This document shows, piece by piece, positions 33,099-46,298 of a stretch of 64,000 bases of DNA (position 1 is its first letter; every line of letters starts with the position of its first letter). The position numbers and the translations under genes are program-made. Below the pieces are notes generated by a model. The model was not told the origin of the DNA. It saw only the letters and a program-made list of their open reading frames with translations, and ran no database searches. This DNA comes from Mercurialis annua (lineage: Eukaryota; Streptophyta; Magnoliopsida; Malpighiales; Euphorbiaceae): the NCBI RefSeq assembly GCF_937616625.2, contig NC_065576.1, positions 5,024,501-5,088,500 of the forward strand, written 5' to 3'.

Positions 33099-36000
33099 AT
33101 GGCTCTGTCTCTATCTTTGATCTCTAATCGATCTTATCACCGGAACACCGCCACAATCCGCCGCTACATCTTATTTTCGCACTCCAATCCGATTTTAATA
33201 GCTAACTGTTTTTGTTTCAGCACCAGCACTGAGTCGAATCGGACCGAGTTTCCGGCGTGTAACGCGTACGATATTTTAGGAGTTTCAGAGAGTTGCTCAT
33301 TCGCTGAAATCAAAGCTTCGTTTCGGAAATTAGCTAAAGAAACTCATCCTGACCTCACTAATTCGAATCACGATTCCTCCGCTTCTCATCGTTTCATTCA
33401 AATCCTCGCTGCTTATGAGGTACGGTTCATTAATTTCATCTTAATCTTGTATTTTTGTTCTTTACTGTAGCTTGATTATGAACATTTTGTTTTTACTGCT
33501 ATATAAAGTATTTTGACTATTTAGGTTGTTTACATTACCTAGACGCTAGTTGCATATGTATTTGTAAAAATTGCATACTGCATCGAATTTGCTTAATGAA
33601 TACATTTTTAAAGTCTAATTATGCGAAAATTCAATAATCGAGTTGATTCTGGCTTTTGGAAAGCTCATAGCTGCTAGAATTCGTTGTTTTTCAGCTTGAA
33701 AATTAGAAGGACAAAAAAGCATCTGAAAGGTAGCACATTATTTTAAGGTTTCCTATGTAAAAATGCAGTTTCGTGTCCGAAACTTCAAGTGTTACACGTT
33801 TTCGAAACAGGATACGTTGATGTGTCTGTGCTGCCTAGTTTGAAAGACATTTTAGATTAGATGAAATTGTTCAGACAACTGATATAATTTTGTTAGAATT
33901 CAAATCTTGCAAAATAATTTATTTCCAACAATGAGTATGCCAATTTTTTTTCAATTGATTGGACAATTTTTTAAAAATTATTCATGCAAGATGTGTGCTG
34001 TATATATTATATACATTGTACAATACAATGTACATGTAATGTGGGTAATGCCGTGGTTATTGGTAATTTATCATGTGATTTGGTGTTTTATCAGATGATG
34101 TTTTGACTAGTGGTGTAAAGAATGCACTATGTTTGGATTGCAGATTCTTTCGGATTCTGAGAGGAGAGTTCACTATGACAACTATCTTAGGTCTCAGAGA
34201 AATGTTGTGAAGAAGGATTCTAGAGGAGGCCCAACCTTTTGCATGTATAAATCTGAAACTGGTCGAATTAAGAATATGGAAGTTGCTGAATGGTTAAAAT
34301 GGTATAGATTGGCTTTGAATGACATACTGTTAGAGAAGAAGGTGGTGGCTGGAACAAGCTATATTGATGTGCTTGAAGCTGATTTTTATTCAGCTATACA
34401 TGCAGCTTATTACGGCCCTCTGATCGAGTCTATGAATCTTCTTCCTGATCGTTTTGAGGCCGAGGAGAGGTCTGTCTATGAAACGCCTGAGATCCTACAC
34501 TTAGTTTCAGGGCGTGATCTTTTTGGAATGGTCTGTCTGGCCAATAAAGTTCCTGAACTGACTTCTCCCGGCATAAAAAAATTGAATTCTTCGGCCTCTA
34601 TTGGTTTGGGTATCTGTGAGTCTATTGCAGAGACAGGCCTCTTCACGAATTGCAATGGAGTGAATGGTAGTGGATTGTCTCAGATGCACATTGGGAATAG
34701 TGTTAGTCACACATCAGATGCATATAGAGATTTGGAATTGCACGTGGATGGAAAGGTAGTTGCTGTGGCCACTAGAGTTCCTCCTAAAATACAAAGTAAT
34801 GGAGTACAAAATGAAGATGTTCAAGATCAAATACATGTTTTTCTTAATTCAACTGATGATTCTATGCATTATAGAAGTGGCTTTTCCCAGGATTCTAGTT
34901 TGTGTAATGAAGTTGGACTTAAGATTCCTATAGGAACTATAACAGGGTTGGGGACCAGTCCTGAAGAAGGATCCTGCTTTGTCTATGATAGAAGTGGTAC
35001 AAAAACCCACACTGTATTAAAACATAGAACACTGCTGGTTTGTAATTATCTTTCCTGCCTGTTTCCTTTTTGGTTCCAAATTTTTTGTGATAATTTGGGT
35101 TTCTGTTTTTATGCATCATCTTCACAATTTGTTTTTCATGTGGAATAACACATAATATAAGAGTCCTGCTTGATTGAATGTCTCAACTGCATATGTCCTG
35201 ACCTAAATTGAGTGTGCTGTTTGACTGAGGTGGATGGTGGAACAATCTGCTGTGGGTGACGGCCTATGTTAATGATGAAAAGTATTTTTTGTTGTTCTAC
35301 CATAGTTTATTAGATTTTCATTGTTAGTTTGATTTCATCAATATTGATAGAAAATCACAGCTTAGATGGAGCTAATTTTAATTATATTCTCTCATCTCAC
35401 TGTGTTGTTTATCTGTGTTCAAAACTCATGCAAGCTGCATATGTTTTATTTTATTTTCCCCTGTACTGTCCTTATAAGTATGGTGAAGATGGACTGCTGT
35501 TGTTGGTTTCTCAAAATTCATTACAAGTGTCATGGCATTGAATTAATTGAAAAATAATAGTGAAAGCATGCTAATTCATGTTGTATATATTCTCATATAT
35601 AATGTTTGGTTTTTCCTTGTTAAAATTTGATCACAACTTCTTTACAAGTACTCTTTGCTATGCTCAAAGTTATTGCCAAAGTTTTATTTTGTAAAGATAG
35701 TAAAGTTCTTAATGAGGTGAATTCAGCTGTCACCAGTTTGCAACTTTTAGTTTGGTTTTCTGCAGTATAAATTGATTCCACATGTCATGGTATGATCACC
35801 GTGCCATCCTTAAATTTGACAAAGTTAATAGCTTGATAAAATAAGGGAAAATGTAGGGGGATGGAAACGATATAAGTTGCTAGTTGTCATTGTTGTACTT
35901 GTATATCAATATAAACTATTCATATGTTGTTAAATATTTATGTTTGCATATGTGAGTGTATTGTATGGTCGTTATTGATTATTAATATTCAAAAATTTCA

Positions 36001-38199
36001 GGTCAAGCATATGCATTGGTATCCAGTTGAAGAAAAAGTTTCTGTTTGCGAGTGCAGGTGTAGCAGAGCTCGACTACCACCAAGCAGGTAAGTGGTGCAA
36101 TTTTTATAGTTCTGTTGTCATGGATGAGTTATTTATTTACCTAAGATGCAGCACGTAAGGCTCACCCTTTTTCTCTCAAATGTAAGGTTTGGTGTAAAGT
36201 TCCTTCATTATTTTTTTCTCTCCTTGTAATATCTTTTCTGGAATATGTTTCACTGAGGAATTTAAATTCAATTGCAAGTTCTATTTTCATTGTTTTGTCT
36301 CACCTTCTATTACAATTTGCTTATTCCAAGTTTGAATATGGGAATAAATTCAGTCTTTCAGATTTCGTTTTCTTTATGCAATCCTGCAGTGGTAATGAAA
36401 TTTCCATGCTCAACTGCTTGCAACTTTCTTCTTTGATGATCGGTATTCCTGGTTTTAGCTCCTGGTCTTAGCTAATAACGGGCTCTTTCTGTCTTCTTGG
36501 CCAAAGGGTTAAACCAGATGATCTAATACTGACATCATATCTTTAAGTGTTTTATAATAATTATGTGGCATACTAGCTGATGTTAAGAGATTTTAGGGAT
36601 TGAACATGCATGTAAGTAATTCCAATGATATTATACACGTTCATTTGATGTGTCACTGCCATGTGGAACTGCTCAGAAGCTTCCTTCTTGCTGTATTTTC
36701 ATGTCATGGGGGTGTCAATATTCAATTAATGCCATCTGCATTATCATATGATCCCCTAGGGGTGTGTGTAAATCATTCTACCTACTTAAAAAGTTATTTG
36801 CTACTAACTTGTATTGTTGAATTGGTGTTGCAGATTTTGGCTTTTTGAACCTCGCTGTGACATGCATGATGTAGGGGGTTGGTATATTGAAACATTTGGT
36901 AGAGATAAAAAAGGTCATACAGTTCCATCTCAAAGGTATTGGGATGGCTTTGATGGAAGTGAGCAATTCGACAGGTAAGTCCAAGACATATGTTCTGTCA
37001 GTGAATTTGAGCTTTATCACGGTTCCTAGCCGCCGGCCCTCCACCCTCACACTAATGATTAACCTTTTTGATGTAGAATCCCAAGAGCCAAATACGTAAG
37101 AGATAGAGAAGGGAAAAGCTAAAAGGAAAGAAACTTTAATAATCCAAAAGTAATCTTATAAGATCATTGAAAAACATGGATATTCATACACTAACAGCTA
37201 ATTCTACTACAAATAGGATTAGGAATCTGAAACTAAGAAAGTTTTCTACCAGTACCAGGATAGGATAGAAATAGTCGCTTATTCTTTTGCACTGATTTTA
37301 ATTCTAGCTTGCCTTATAACTGCAACTACTTTTTCATCTAATTAACTTCAGTTGAACTAACAAATGGACAGCACATATCTAGTTGGAAGGTTAAAGTTGC
37401 TGAGAACTACAAAAAAGAAAAGAAAGGAAGATAGAAGATGCTGCTCTTATAGTATTTCTCGACTTCATATTATTTTAGATCTTTCTTTGTGGAATAATTC
37501 TTACTTCAAATCAACATTCAGCATACAACTGCACACCTAGTAATTACGTGGGGCATACAGAGGAAACAAAAAAGAGAAGTTGCAAACGGAAAAGGCAGAC
37601 AAACACATCCAGTAAAACTGAATAATGCATATTGAGTAAAGAACAATATTATTTATTATTGCCTGCCAGAATATTAAACAAGTTTTGAATGTATCCTACC
37701 TCAGGAGTTGGACGTTGATTTTCCTACAGAATGTATTTTTTCCATATCTTGATTCTTTTACAGACTTAATTTGATTTGACTAAAGTCTAAAACATAGTTG
37801 AACCGCTAAGTGATGGACCAAAATATCAGAAGTTATGGAGCAGGTACTCCTTCTTGAAATGGTAAAAGAAGAAAAGGAAACATGCAATGATATGTATGCT
37901 GCATCTTATTACACTTTATACGAGGACCTTTGATTTTTACTTATATCTTAGAAAACCCCATCGTAATCTTACAGGCTTATTGATTTTGTTGCTCATTAAA
38001 CGTTTGAATTCATAGTAAAATTTGAAATCTCTTTTGTTGCTATTTCGATTGCAGGAGACTCCATCCAGCAATGTATTTACTTGCTCTTGCATATAGATCA
38101 CTAGATATTGAAGATGTTAAAAGAAGGAAACAAACATTAAGGGGTATTGTTGAAGGTCAGTTGTTTAGAATTCTTCATTGGTGCAAGAAACTGGTTTAG
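33099..38199 (+). CDS. J-domain (DnaJ-like) protein, organelle-type, five exons
   Basis: Predicted Hsp70 co-chaperone of 528 residues. Exons are 33099-33419, 34144-35037, 36002-36087, 36834-36974 and 38055-38199, all with GT-AG borders and a shared frame. An N-terminal region of about 50 residues rich in Ser, Arg and Asn looks like an organelle transit peptide. The J domain runs from about residue 53 (YDILGVSESCSFAEIKASFR, then HPDL with the HPD triad, to ILSDSERRVHYD). A plant-specific tail follows. It has MEVAEWLKWYR, the VCECRCSRARLPPS cysteine cluster, and a conserved block with FWLFEPRCD and YWDGFD. No Gly/Phe region or DnaJ zinc finger is present, so it is a type III J protein. Its partner is unknown. 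The gene converges with CGLD27. Confidence 0.92.
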
Positions 38200-39270
38200 G
38201 AGAGACCGGTATGGCCTTTATGATGTTTTATATCTGCTTCACCTCTCTGGCTTGCTAAGGTGAGTCCTTTTGAGGTTTGCTCCTGTGGATTACCCTTTAA
38301 TTGGCTGGGCAAGTAGCAAATCCTAATCAGATATGACATTCGGTTTACTTGGAAAGACATTCTTGAGAGTTCTCAGGGCAAGAAAGAAAATAATTCCAAA
38401 AGCAATAACTTGGGGTGTTAAATATTCTATGTTACAAATACTTTAGGTCCTCACACAAAATGATTTTTTCTTGTTCGAGGTTGAAGATTATTTGAATAAT
38501 CTTATTTTGAAGACAACTTATCAACATCATTTTGGATTGTTGACAATATAGTAATTACATATCCCTTTTAATTAGCTGCACCATGGAATTACATTTCCTA
38601 CCCTCTCTTAACCTATTTGCGGGGCTCATGCAGTAGTAGATGGCTTCAGCAGTGTACAGATAAGCGGTTCACTTTGATACTCCTAACTAGATCTACAATC
38701 TGATAGGACATCATGGGGGCATGAATTATCTGTTGCAGTCATTATAGTTAAAGGAACACCATTTCTGATCGTTTCTGTACCAAATGTTCTTGAAGTTACT
38801 CTAGGGCATGAAAGGACAGGCCATATTATTGTATTTAGAACTCTGTTAATGTATGTAACTATCATACAATTATTGTCCTGGATTTTCATTTGGACGTGGA
38901 TCGCTGGAGGTGGCTTATGAAGGAGAAATTGGTATCTTTTCTACAACTCGGCTAGATTAATATAGCCCTGCATTGCTGCTTTATATTCCGGTTCTGTATA
39001 TCTTGTCAGAATAAACTGAAGTCCCAGTTGGGCGTTGCTAACTTTTCTTCCTTAAAAGGGTCTTATATGTTGGCAAAGAAATTGACATTGCTACCTTGAA
39101 GTTAAAGAGATGTTCGTTTATTTATCTTCCCAGAATATCGTTCTTGTGTATCGTCTTTCAGAATTTTGAAAAGCTAATTGTTCGTTTAAGATGAAGGGAC
39201 AAAACCTGTATTCTAATGGACAAAAAATTACAAATTTGTATGAAACGAGGATGATTAACACTTCTTTTCC

Positions 39271-41852
39271 TCATTTGCTTAGTAGATCTTCCCATTTGCA
39301 GTACTGGCCACCAGCTAATGCACGGTAATATCTATCCCTGCAGTAGACTGGTCTTCCATCAGCAGCCTCAGCAGCAGCTGCTGCTAAACTATCATCTGTT
39401 CTGACCTCTGCTGGTAAATTAAGCAACTTCTCTTTTCTACAAAATTGATAGGTAAGCGTGAAGATCTAAGTGAAGTGCATAATTGACTCGGGAAGTCAGC
39501 AAGCTTGTTCTCTTACCTATACTTTGTGTTGATATTTGAGGAGTCGTCTCTTGTGCCAGAGTGGTTCAGAAAGAAATCTTCTACTGGTGTTGCAAAAATA
39601 AAAAGTAACCCTGCTGTAACAAGTAATGCACCTGTTCCAACTAGCGTTTGTTTCAGCAGTTTGATGACTGGTTTAACCTGGAAGTATGAAATTTTCTTAT
39701 GCAACCCATTTGTATCTTTTATCTTATGTCACTTTGAAATTGGTAAACACAAGAAGCCTAGCATCTACCATCTATATGTGTTATATTAAAAGTTTCAATT
39801 TCTTGGTATATGTCCATGTGCTTATACAAACTTGACTGTGTGCATGTGTGCATACTTGACTTGTTCTTGTAAGATAAATGATGTTTCATTGAAGCTTTAA
39901 CCTACGGTTTTCTTTGCTCGTCTTTTGAGACTGATTTTTCTGATTTTCCTATTTAGAACTTTAATTTTTGTTTGTGTATTTCATAATCATGCAATAATAT
40001 AGATTGTTCATATGTGCATTACCTTGTAAGAGCCCAACAGTCTATCACGAGCCAGGACCTGCCAGGTGAAAGGGATAATTTATTAGTTTCTGATGTTGTT
40101 CTAGTGTGCAAATATAATAACTGCTTGTGCCAGACTTTCAGTTTCAAGACAAGGTGACCTTTGACACTTTTAGGATGTTTGGTATCGAAAATTTGGGTTT
40201 CCAGTCAGTCCAATTGTAGCAAAGTGGTACCTTGAGTTTGTAGTGCGTTCTTATAAGATATACCAAATATTATTTTTTTCATTTGCATCGTTAACATCCA
40301 TATTTTTTTTTTGCTGTTATGCTATTTATGGGACACGAAAATGCATGTTAAGAGAGAGAGAGAGTGCTAACCTCTGGGGGCTTTATGTACATTTGTCCAT
40401 CATACCAACCACTCTCTTCATATGGGACAACTGCAGATAGAAGTCTATCTCCAACGTAACTCCATCCCTTGATTATATTTGTGGAAATAAATTAAATTTG
40501 AAATGGCAGTATTATGGGTATTGTTTTAATTTAATATTATAGGGGCCGTCACTAATACAAAGGTACAAAAGTTTATTATGTAGTTCAACTCGCACATAAA
40601 TGATATGTTTAATCCTTTGTTAGCGACCTTTTATTTTTCCTCTAGATGATCAAGTTAATTCATGGATTAATCTATTTCCATAATAGTTTTAGGCACAGAT
40701 GACGGATTTGATTGATTTAAGCAGGCAGTTTGTTTGTTACATGTTACTACCCGTTTTTGGTAATTGCTATTATGCCAGAGTCCAGCAACAAGAGATGCTA
40801 CTTCAGATTAATTATCAAAACTCCGATGTCAGCTTTTAACAAAACTTGAAAGCTGCTATTGGGTATTCATTGTATGTATTTATATGGATAATTATGTATG
40901 CTCACTCCCGAAAGAATGACCTTATTGTCTAGAAATGCAATGAATATATGAAAGGATGTGGGTAATGATCATACCAGATAAATTCGAAGGGTGATTAGTG
41001 ACACAAGAAGTAGAGTTCCTGCTCCAGCAGCCAGCACAAACCTTAGTGTCTCCTGCTAATTTTGAACAGATAATGAAGTTAGAGTATGCATGGAGTTTAC
41101 TTTGTACTATGAATGGATTATGTCTAGCCCTAATTTGGTGCTTCACAAATCACACGTAGCATCTCAGCTAATATCTATTGTATCTTACTTTTTCAGGACT
41201 GAAACTTGCAGCTGAGATTGGAACTCCAAATACTGTGAAGGTCACTAGCCAGAGACCTCCAAGACGAAGAAAAAGCTGTCCTGGTTCCAGTTCCCCCCAT
41301 GAATACAAAAATCCATCTTTCAGAGATGTATACTCGTTCACCTGCAGAATTGCGGAAATCAGTAAGTATGTCTTACGCTATATATAATCTACAAATTAAA
41401 ATATGGCTCAATTAACCAGAATCCTGTCAGGATAATGCCCTCTATATAAATGTCCGTTTCCCATATTTTCCTTGGGGTTTTCAGCGACTTTAGCAGAAAC
41501 TATGTTCCTCTGATTTATATAGTGAGTCATTTTATTTAAGTCGCATACATATATATGCTGTGTGCCCTCGCACAATTAAGCGTACTTAGAACTCGAGTAG
41601 GAATAGCAGCTAATGGAACAAACATACCGGTCTTTGTTCAAAAGGAACTGCAATTTCCATGCCGGGATCCCAGCTTTGGCCTCTAAAGCTGCTTCTACCC
41701 CCATCCTTCTCATTCCTTAGAGCCTTGACAGAAACCCTGGCATACGATTTCCGAGCTTGATAAAACTTAATTTTCCATGACCTGTATGTGCTTCCAAGGT
41801 TAATTTTCCTTGGATTATGGATTAAAGAACAGTTAACATTTAGCCTGAGCAT
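39271..41852 (-). CDS. CGLD27: CGLD27 chloroplast membrane protein (DUF1230), seven exons
   Basis: Conserved in green lineage and diatoms 27; plastid protein of unknown biochemical role whose gene responds to iron deficiency in plants and algae. The 304-residue product joins exons 41628-41852, 41189-41341, 40975-41052, 40372-40467, 40023-40058, 39517-39677 and 39271-39436, all GT-AG and in frame. A transit-peptide-like start leads to the DUF1230 core (VPFEQRPVNEY, then YSWGELEPG). Membrane segments follow at about residues 103-124, 130-150 and 215-236. Landmarks include GWSYVGDRLLSA, ESGWYDGQM, KPPEVLARDRLLGSYKVKP and a C-terminal block with DGRPVYCRDRYYRALAGG and KWEDLL. In Arabidopsis the homologue At5g67370 adjoins the SBT1.7 gene. 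The first Met (41852) is chosen as the only upstream start that gives a transit peptide. Confidence 0.95.
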
Positions 41853-43731
41853 TTAATCTCAGGTTAAAAATGTACTAAGTTTCTGCAGCAGCCAAATTCT
41901 GAACAAATTTTTCCTCTGTTCAGTTGTTTTGGTAGAAATATTTAGTTATACTGATGACTGTTGTTTTCTTGATGACCATGCATTATTACATGGAGGAGAA
42001 CAATGGAAACATCATTTTAAAGGAGAGTATTTCAAGACAAGAACCGTTTGATTAGTGTGCAAAAATCGAACCAAACCGAACTGATAAATTTGGTTTTGAT
42101 AATATAAAATATTGGTTATTTGATTTGGTGTGGTTGTGAACATAAAAATATTTAAGTAAGTTTTAGTACAAATAGAACTGAAATAACCAAACTGAATTGG
42201 AAAAATTGATTGAACCAACTAGTTCAGTTTATTTATTTTTAAAATTTTAGAATTCTTAAAATTTTGATTCAATTTTATTTTGGAACAAAGCAAATTTTTA
42301 ATGTTTGCTTTGATATGATTAAAATGTACACGTGGCTTTCTTCAATACCGTTAATTTTGATTGGATATTAAGATTATTGTAACCTTTAGGAATTTTGGTG
42401 CAAAGATTTTTATGCGATTGTAGAGAAGCAGCTTGCACCACGTGTCAGGTGTTACCTTGCACGCAATTTAGTGTGCCCTTCGCAGGTTCCCCACAGGCAC
42501 GAGAGAGGGGCCAAAGTTTGTCCTACTATTGATTGATGTCTTAGACCGAGTGGCTAGTGCTAGCTCACCATTCTCTTTCGATTATAAGTTCAAATTAAAA
42601 TTCTTACTTTTAGTCCATTTATCAATTTTTAATTTTAATTATTTCCATAAATTCAAATTGGAATAAAAAAATAAATTAAATAGTGCCTTTTATATTGCTT
42701 CAAATTAATTCAATGTCTTTTTACTATAATTTCAAACATGAAATAATATGAAGAGTACTCTAAAATCTTTTTTTCAGTCAATTTTATACAAATAGTTACA
42801 TTTGAAATTGAAAACTAAAAAATGAAATAAAATTGACGATTTTAAAAGATTTGGTTATAAATAAAAAAATGTCAAAAAGATGAGATACTTAACATGCGCT
42901 TTAAAAATAATTGAAATTGCATTATTTTCATCCATTTATATATTTTATCAACCATGAAGATGTTTGTAAATTATATTCTCTAGCTGCTTTTGCTATATGA
43001 TTCTATCACCTTAAATTTGATGTCTAATGATAAATGTAAGATGGATTAGTAGTGTGTAATTTTATTAATGCTAAATTTTCCTGTCATTCATTAACAATAG
43101 CAATATATATGTAAAATTGTACTAACATGCAGAAAGTATAAGGTCATCAGGACTTGAATTAAATTGCATGTACTTTATTTAAATCCTCTTGCAAATAGAA
43201 TTAAAATACGTAGTGTGGTAAAATAGAGCTTTACATATTTTTTCTTAGATATGTCTTAAAAGCTACCGTATTTTTAACCTTTTTTCAATTCCAATCGATC
43301 TTGTAAAATTGCCAATTTTATTTTATTTTGCATTTTCAATTTTCAATTTTCAATTTGGTGCCAATGTTTCAATTTATGACGATTTTTTTTATTCTAGATC
43401 TAAGGGTAGAATTTATTATATTATTTTCTATTCAAAAAAATCTAAATAAATCCGTCTTTAAAATTTAATGTAAAATTATAATTAATTCAAAAACTTCATT
43501 AAATTTAATTAAATCTAAAGATTTATTAGAAATATAATTACTTTTTTAAAAAATCTATAAAAAGGATTAAAAACCATTGTATTCATTTCATCGCCCTCAG
43601 GTCTGGTGGAAGACAAACTCTATTCCGTCAATCTACATGAAAGACGAATCATGCCGGAACCATGGTTTGTTTTCCATGAAAGACAAACTAAAACTATTTG
43701 TCTTCCACCAAGGAAGACGGTCGAACCATTA
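41853..43731. other. CGLD27 upstream region and AT-rich spacer
   Basis: It presumably holds the CGLD27 promoter. At 42053-42240, GTGTGCAAAAATCGAACC followed by inverted GGTTTTGAT/AACCAAAC motifs resembles one end of a hAT-type MITE. A weak tRNA-like phrase near 42540-42600 was not accepted. Otherwise AT-rich with no gene. Confidence 0.45.
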
Positions 43732-43917
43732 TTCATCTTCCATGGTCTTCCTCCATGGATGTCGAACCAAAACCATTAGTCTTTCACCACCATGATTCAT
43801 CTTCTATGGTCTTTCTTCATGGATGTCGAACCATGATTCATCTTTCATGGTTTTCCTCCATGGAGGACAAACCATGATTCACGTTCCATGGTATTTTTCT
43901 ATAGAAGACAGAACCAT
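43732..43917. repeat. Degenerate 41-bp tandem repeat
   Basis: Units starting TTCATCTTCCATGGTCTTCC begin at 43732, 43796, 43837 and 43878. The last three are spaced exactly 41 bp; the first spacing carries a 23-bp insertion. Related CCATGG/GAAGAC phrases extend back to about 43610. An open frame across it is a by-product of the repeat. Confidence 0.85.
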
Positions 43918-44386
43918 AACCTGAAGGAAAAATGAACCAACACCACGTGTTCCATGGATGACCGAACGGTTGAGGGGCGGCGCGAAATCGGAGCCGTTAT
44001 AATGTTTTTGAATATAAAAAAAAGTGATGTCATTAATTTATATAAAATATATTTATTATTATTTTAAATTTGGGGAGAAGAAATTTTTACAAAGTTGAGA
44101 TGGGATTGTAAAAGAATTAAAAATTTGGTAGTTGTTTAGACATTTTATCTTCTTTTTTTCAAATGCAAAAAATGAATCATATATGTCCATGATTTTTTTT
44201 AAAAGATGTCCATGATTTTTTTTTAAAATCATATGTTATTGTACATGAAATAATACAGCTTTCACATAAATAAATTTTCATAAGAGGTAAATGATCCAAT
44301 CTAAATAAAAAAATATCCATAAGAGTGTTTTAGAGACCCGACCAGGCATGCCGCATGTGCCTAAGCTCTGTTTGGCGAAGGCTCGA
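43918..44386. other. Intergenic, nothing recognised
   Basis: AT-rich with a GC-richer patch near 43975. No gene found. The last 12 bases (44375-44386) are a target duplication of the adjacent retroposon. Confidence 0.5.
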
Positions 44387-45202
44387 TTTTTTTTTCTTCG
44401 TCAAAGGCTAAAATTTCTATTAATAATAACGAAAATTACAGGAACGGTTTCTCACGATTTTCCAAACCCTGGGATTTTGATCTCTTTACCGGTTATTACT
44501 CTTCCTCATCGACATATCTGTTTTCTGGGAACATGGTTAACCAGAAATTATTATGTTCACGATTCTTCATCCACCGATGCAGAAAATGCTCCAGTTTTCC
44601 ATTCTCATATGAGGCCAGAAAGTTTATTAGCAACAGGTCGGCACGAAGTGAATAAACTATTAGGAAAGATGATGAGAGCTGTAAAAATACAGTTATCGAA
44701 TAAGGCTAAACTAACCACCATGGGTCACCCAAATACATAAGTCAAAATAACTAGATCTGAAAATAGAATCTAGTTAAAAGATAATAATAAATTACAAATC
44801 GAAATAATTACAATAAGAAAGCCATAAATCTAAGATCTAAGAACAATAATTAAGTTGAAAAGATCTACATTTGTTAGTAAACCTTCTAAGTAGACGATTT
44901 TTTGCAAGACCTCCATCTTAGAAAAAGACAATACTCTATAAAAATAGAACTCATAAAGAATAGGAATTTAAAATGAAAAAAAAACAATAAACTTATTTAT
45001 ATGATAAAATCATTTATTTTATATAATTTATAAGAAGATTTGAATATGAGAAGGTGATTTTTAACCAAAGATTGGCCAAAAACTACCTCCCCAAAGAGGA
45101 GACTATTAGCCTTTGTGAAAGAGGAAGAAAGAGTTGAGAGATAAAAGTTTAGAGAAAGGAAGAAAGAGTTAGAGAGAAGAGTTAGACTTTGAAAAAGTTA
45201 GA
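44387..45202 (-). mobile_element. Non-autonomous poly(A) retroposon, about 0.8 kb, copy 2
   Basis: On the minus strand the unit runs from 45202 to an A-run (T's at 44387-44395). Near-perfect 12-bp direct repeats flank it: GCGAAGGCTCGA at 44375-44386 and GCGAAGGCCCGA at 45203-45214. Near its 5' end it has a CT-rich leader and a hairpin at 45050-45092, and near its 3' end the motif TTAATAGAAATTTTAGCC. It is the diverged sister of 11056-11860. It encodes no reverse transcriptase. The 130-codon frame at 44348-44740 on the opposite strand crosses the 3' boundary and is not credible as a gene. Confidence 0.8.
45050..45092 (-). repeat. Hairpin in retroposon leader, copy 2
   Basis: Read on the minus strand, GGAGGTAGTTTTTGGCCAA faces TTGGTTAAAAATCACCTTC. 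Most pairs are Watson-Crick; several substitutions relative to copy 1 are of the kind that give G-U pairs in RNA, and one pair is A-C. Confidence 0.75.
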
Positions 45203-45214
45203 GCGAAGGCCCGA

Positions 45215-46282
45215 AATATCGACCAGAATTTATCAAAATTTTAAATTAAATCGAACTGAAAGATAAATTATATCACATCAAAGTGAATTGAAATTTTTAA
45301 TTTGATTCTATTAAAAATCAATTTTTCTATTTACTTATTTGATTTTTATATTGAATGTAATTTAAATATTAAAAATTTATTGTCCAGTATCATATATCTA
45401 CTAACATATTTATTTATTATATATTGTTTAATTTATTTAACTATAATTAAAGATTAGAAGCTCAATTTATAATTTTAAATATTACTTATAGAATATTTAG
45501 AGTTATTTATTCATATTTGACTTCTATATTTAAATATTATAATATACACATCAAATATGAGGATTACTATTTTTTTAAAAATACAAAAATAAACTTACTA
45601 CAATGAGATATTAATGAATAGTAACTATATATATTAGATTTATTAAATAATATATATATATATATATATATATATGTTTAATTTTAATTTTAATTTTTTA
45701 AAAAATAAATTTTCTAGTTACTTGTTTGTCTATATTATTCTTTAGAATAGCCAAATTGAGCATAAAAATCGAACTTCTGTAAAAATGTATATCGGATTAT
45801 ATTATATTTTTCAAATTACTGAATTATTGTCAAAATTTTAATTTGATTTAGTTCGTTTTTTTCGCAATCCGAGACCCCAGCCCTTCCTCATTGATTATCT
45901 GCCGTTAAGGAGAAGCAACAATTCCCTCAAGTTGACGTAGGTTTCGTGAAGAAGAAAAATTTACATGCACGGGTCTGTCCAGATATCAACCGTGAGCCCC
46001 ACCTACATTTTCTTATCTTAACGGAATTGACCTAAAATTGACACAAAATAAGGATATCAAAACCAGCAAACGGAAAGATCCTATGAGCTTTTAATTGTTT
46101 TTTTTTTTTTCAATTTTTAACCCCCAACCCCAAAAATAGTTAATGGGTAGGTTGGTTACAGCTCCTTTTATTTGAATATAATATTTAAAAAATGAAGTTA
46201 TTAATTTTGTTTGTCTTGACTCATTAATTACAATATCTCACAATTGGATTCTTTTATTATCTAAATTGGGTACTATGTGTTC
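45215..46282. other. Intergenic, nothing recognised apart from a microsatellite
   Basis: AT-rich spacer upstream of the SINE. No coding frame or element boundary is seen. Confidence 0.5.
45649..45675. repeat. (TA)n microsatellite
   Basis: About 13 TA units in AT-rich intergenic DNA. Confidence 0.9.
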
Positions 46283-46298
46283 AACATTAAGATTTGAT

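Noticed and set aside
42540..42600. tRNA-like phrase (GAGTGGCTAGTGCTAG, AGTTCAAAT)
   Set aside because: No acceptor or anticodon stem could be formed and no A-run or duplications were found.
44348..44740. 130-codon plus-strand frame
   Set aside because: It runs across the 3' boundary and A-run of an inverted retroposon, so it cannot be an old gene. No domain is recognisable.
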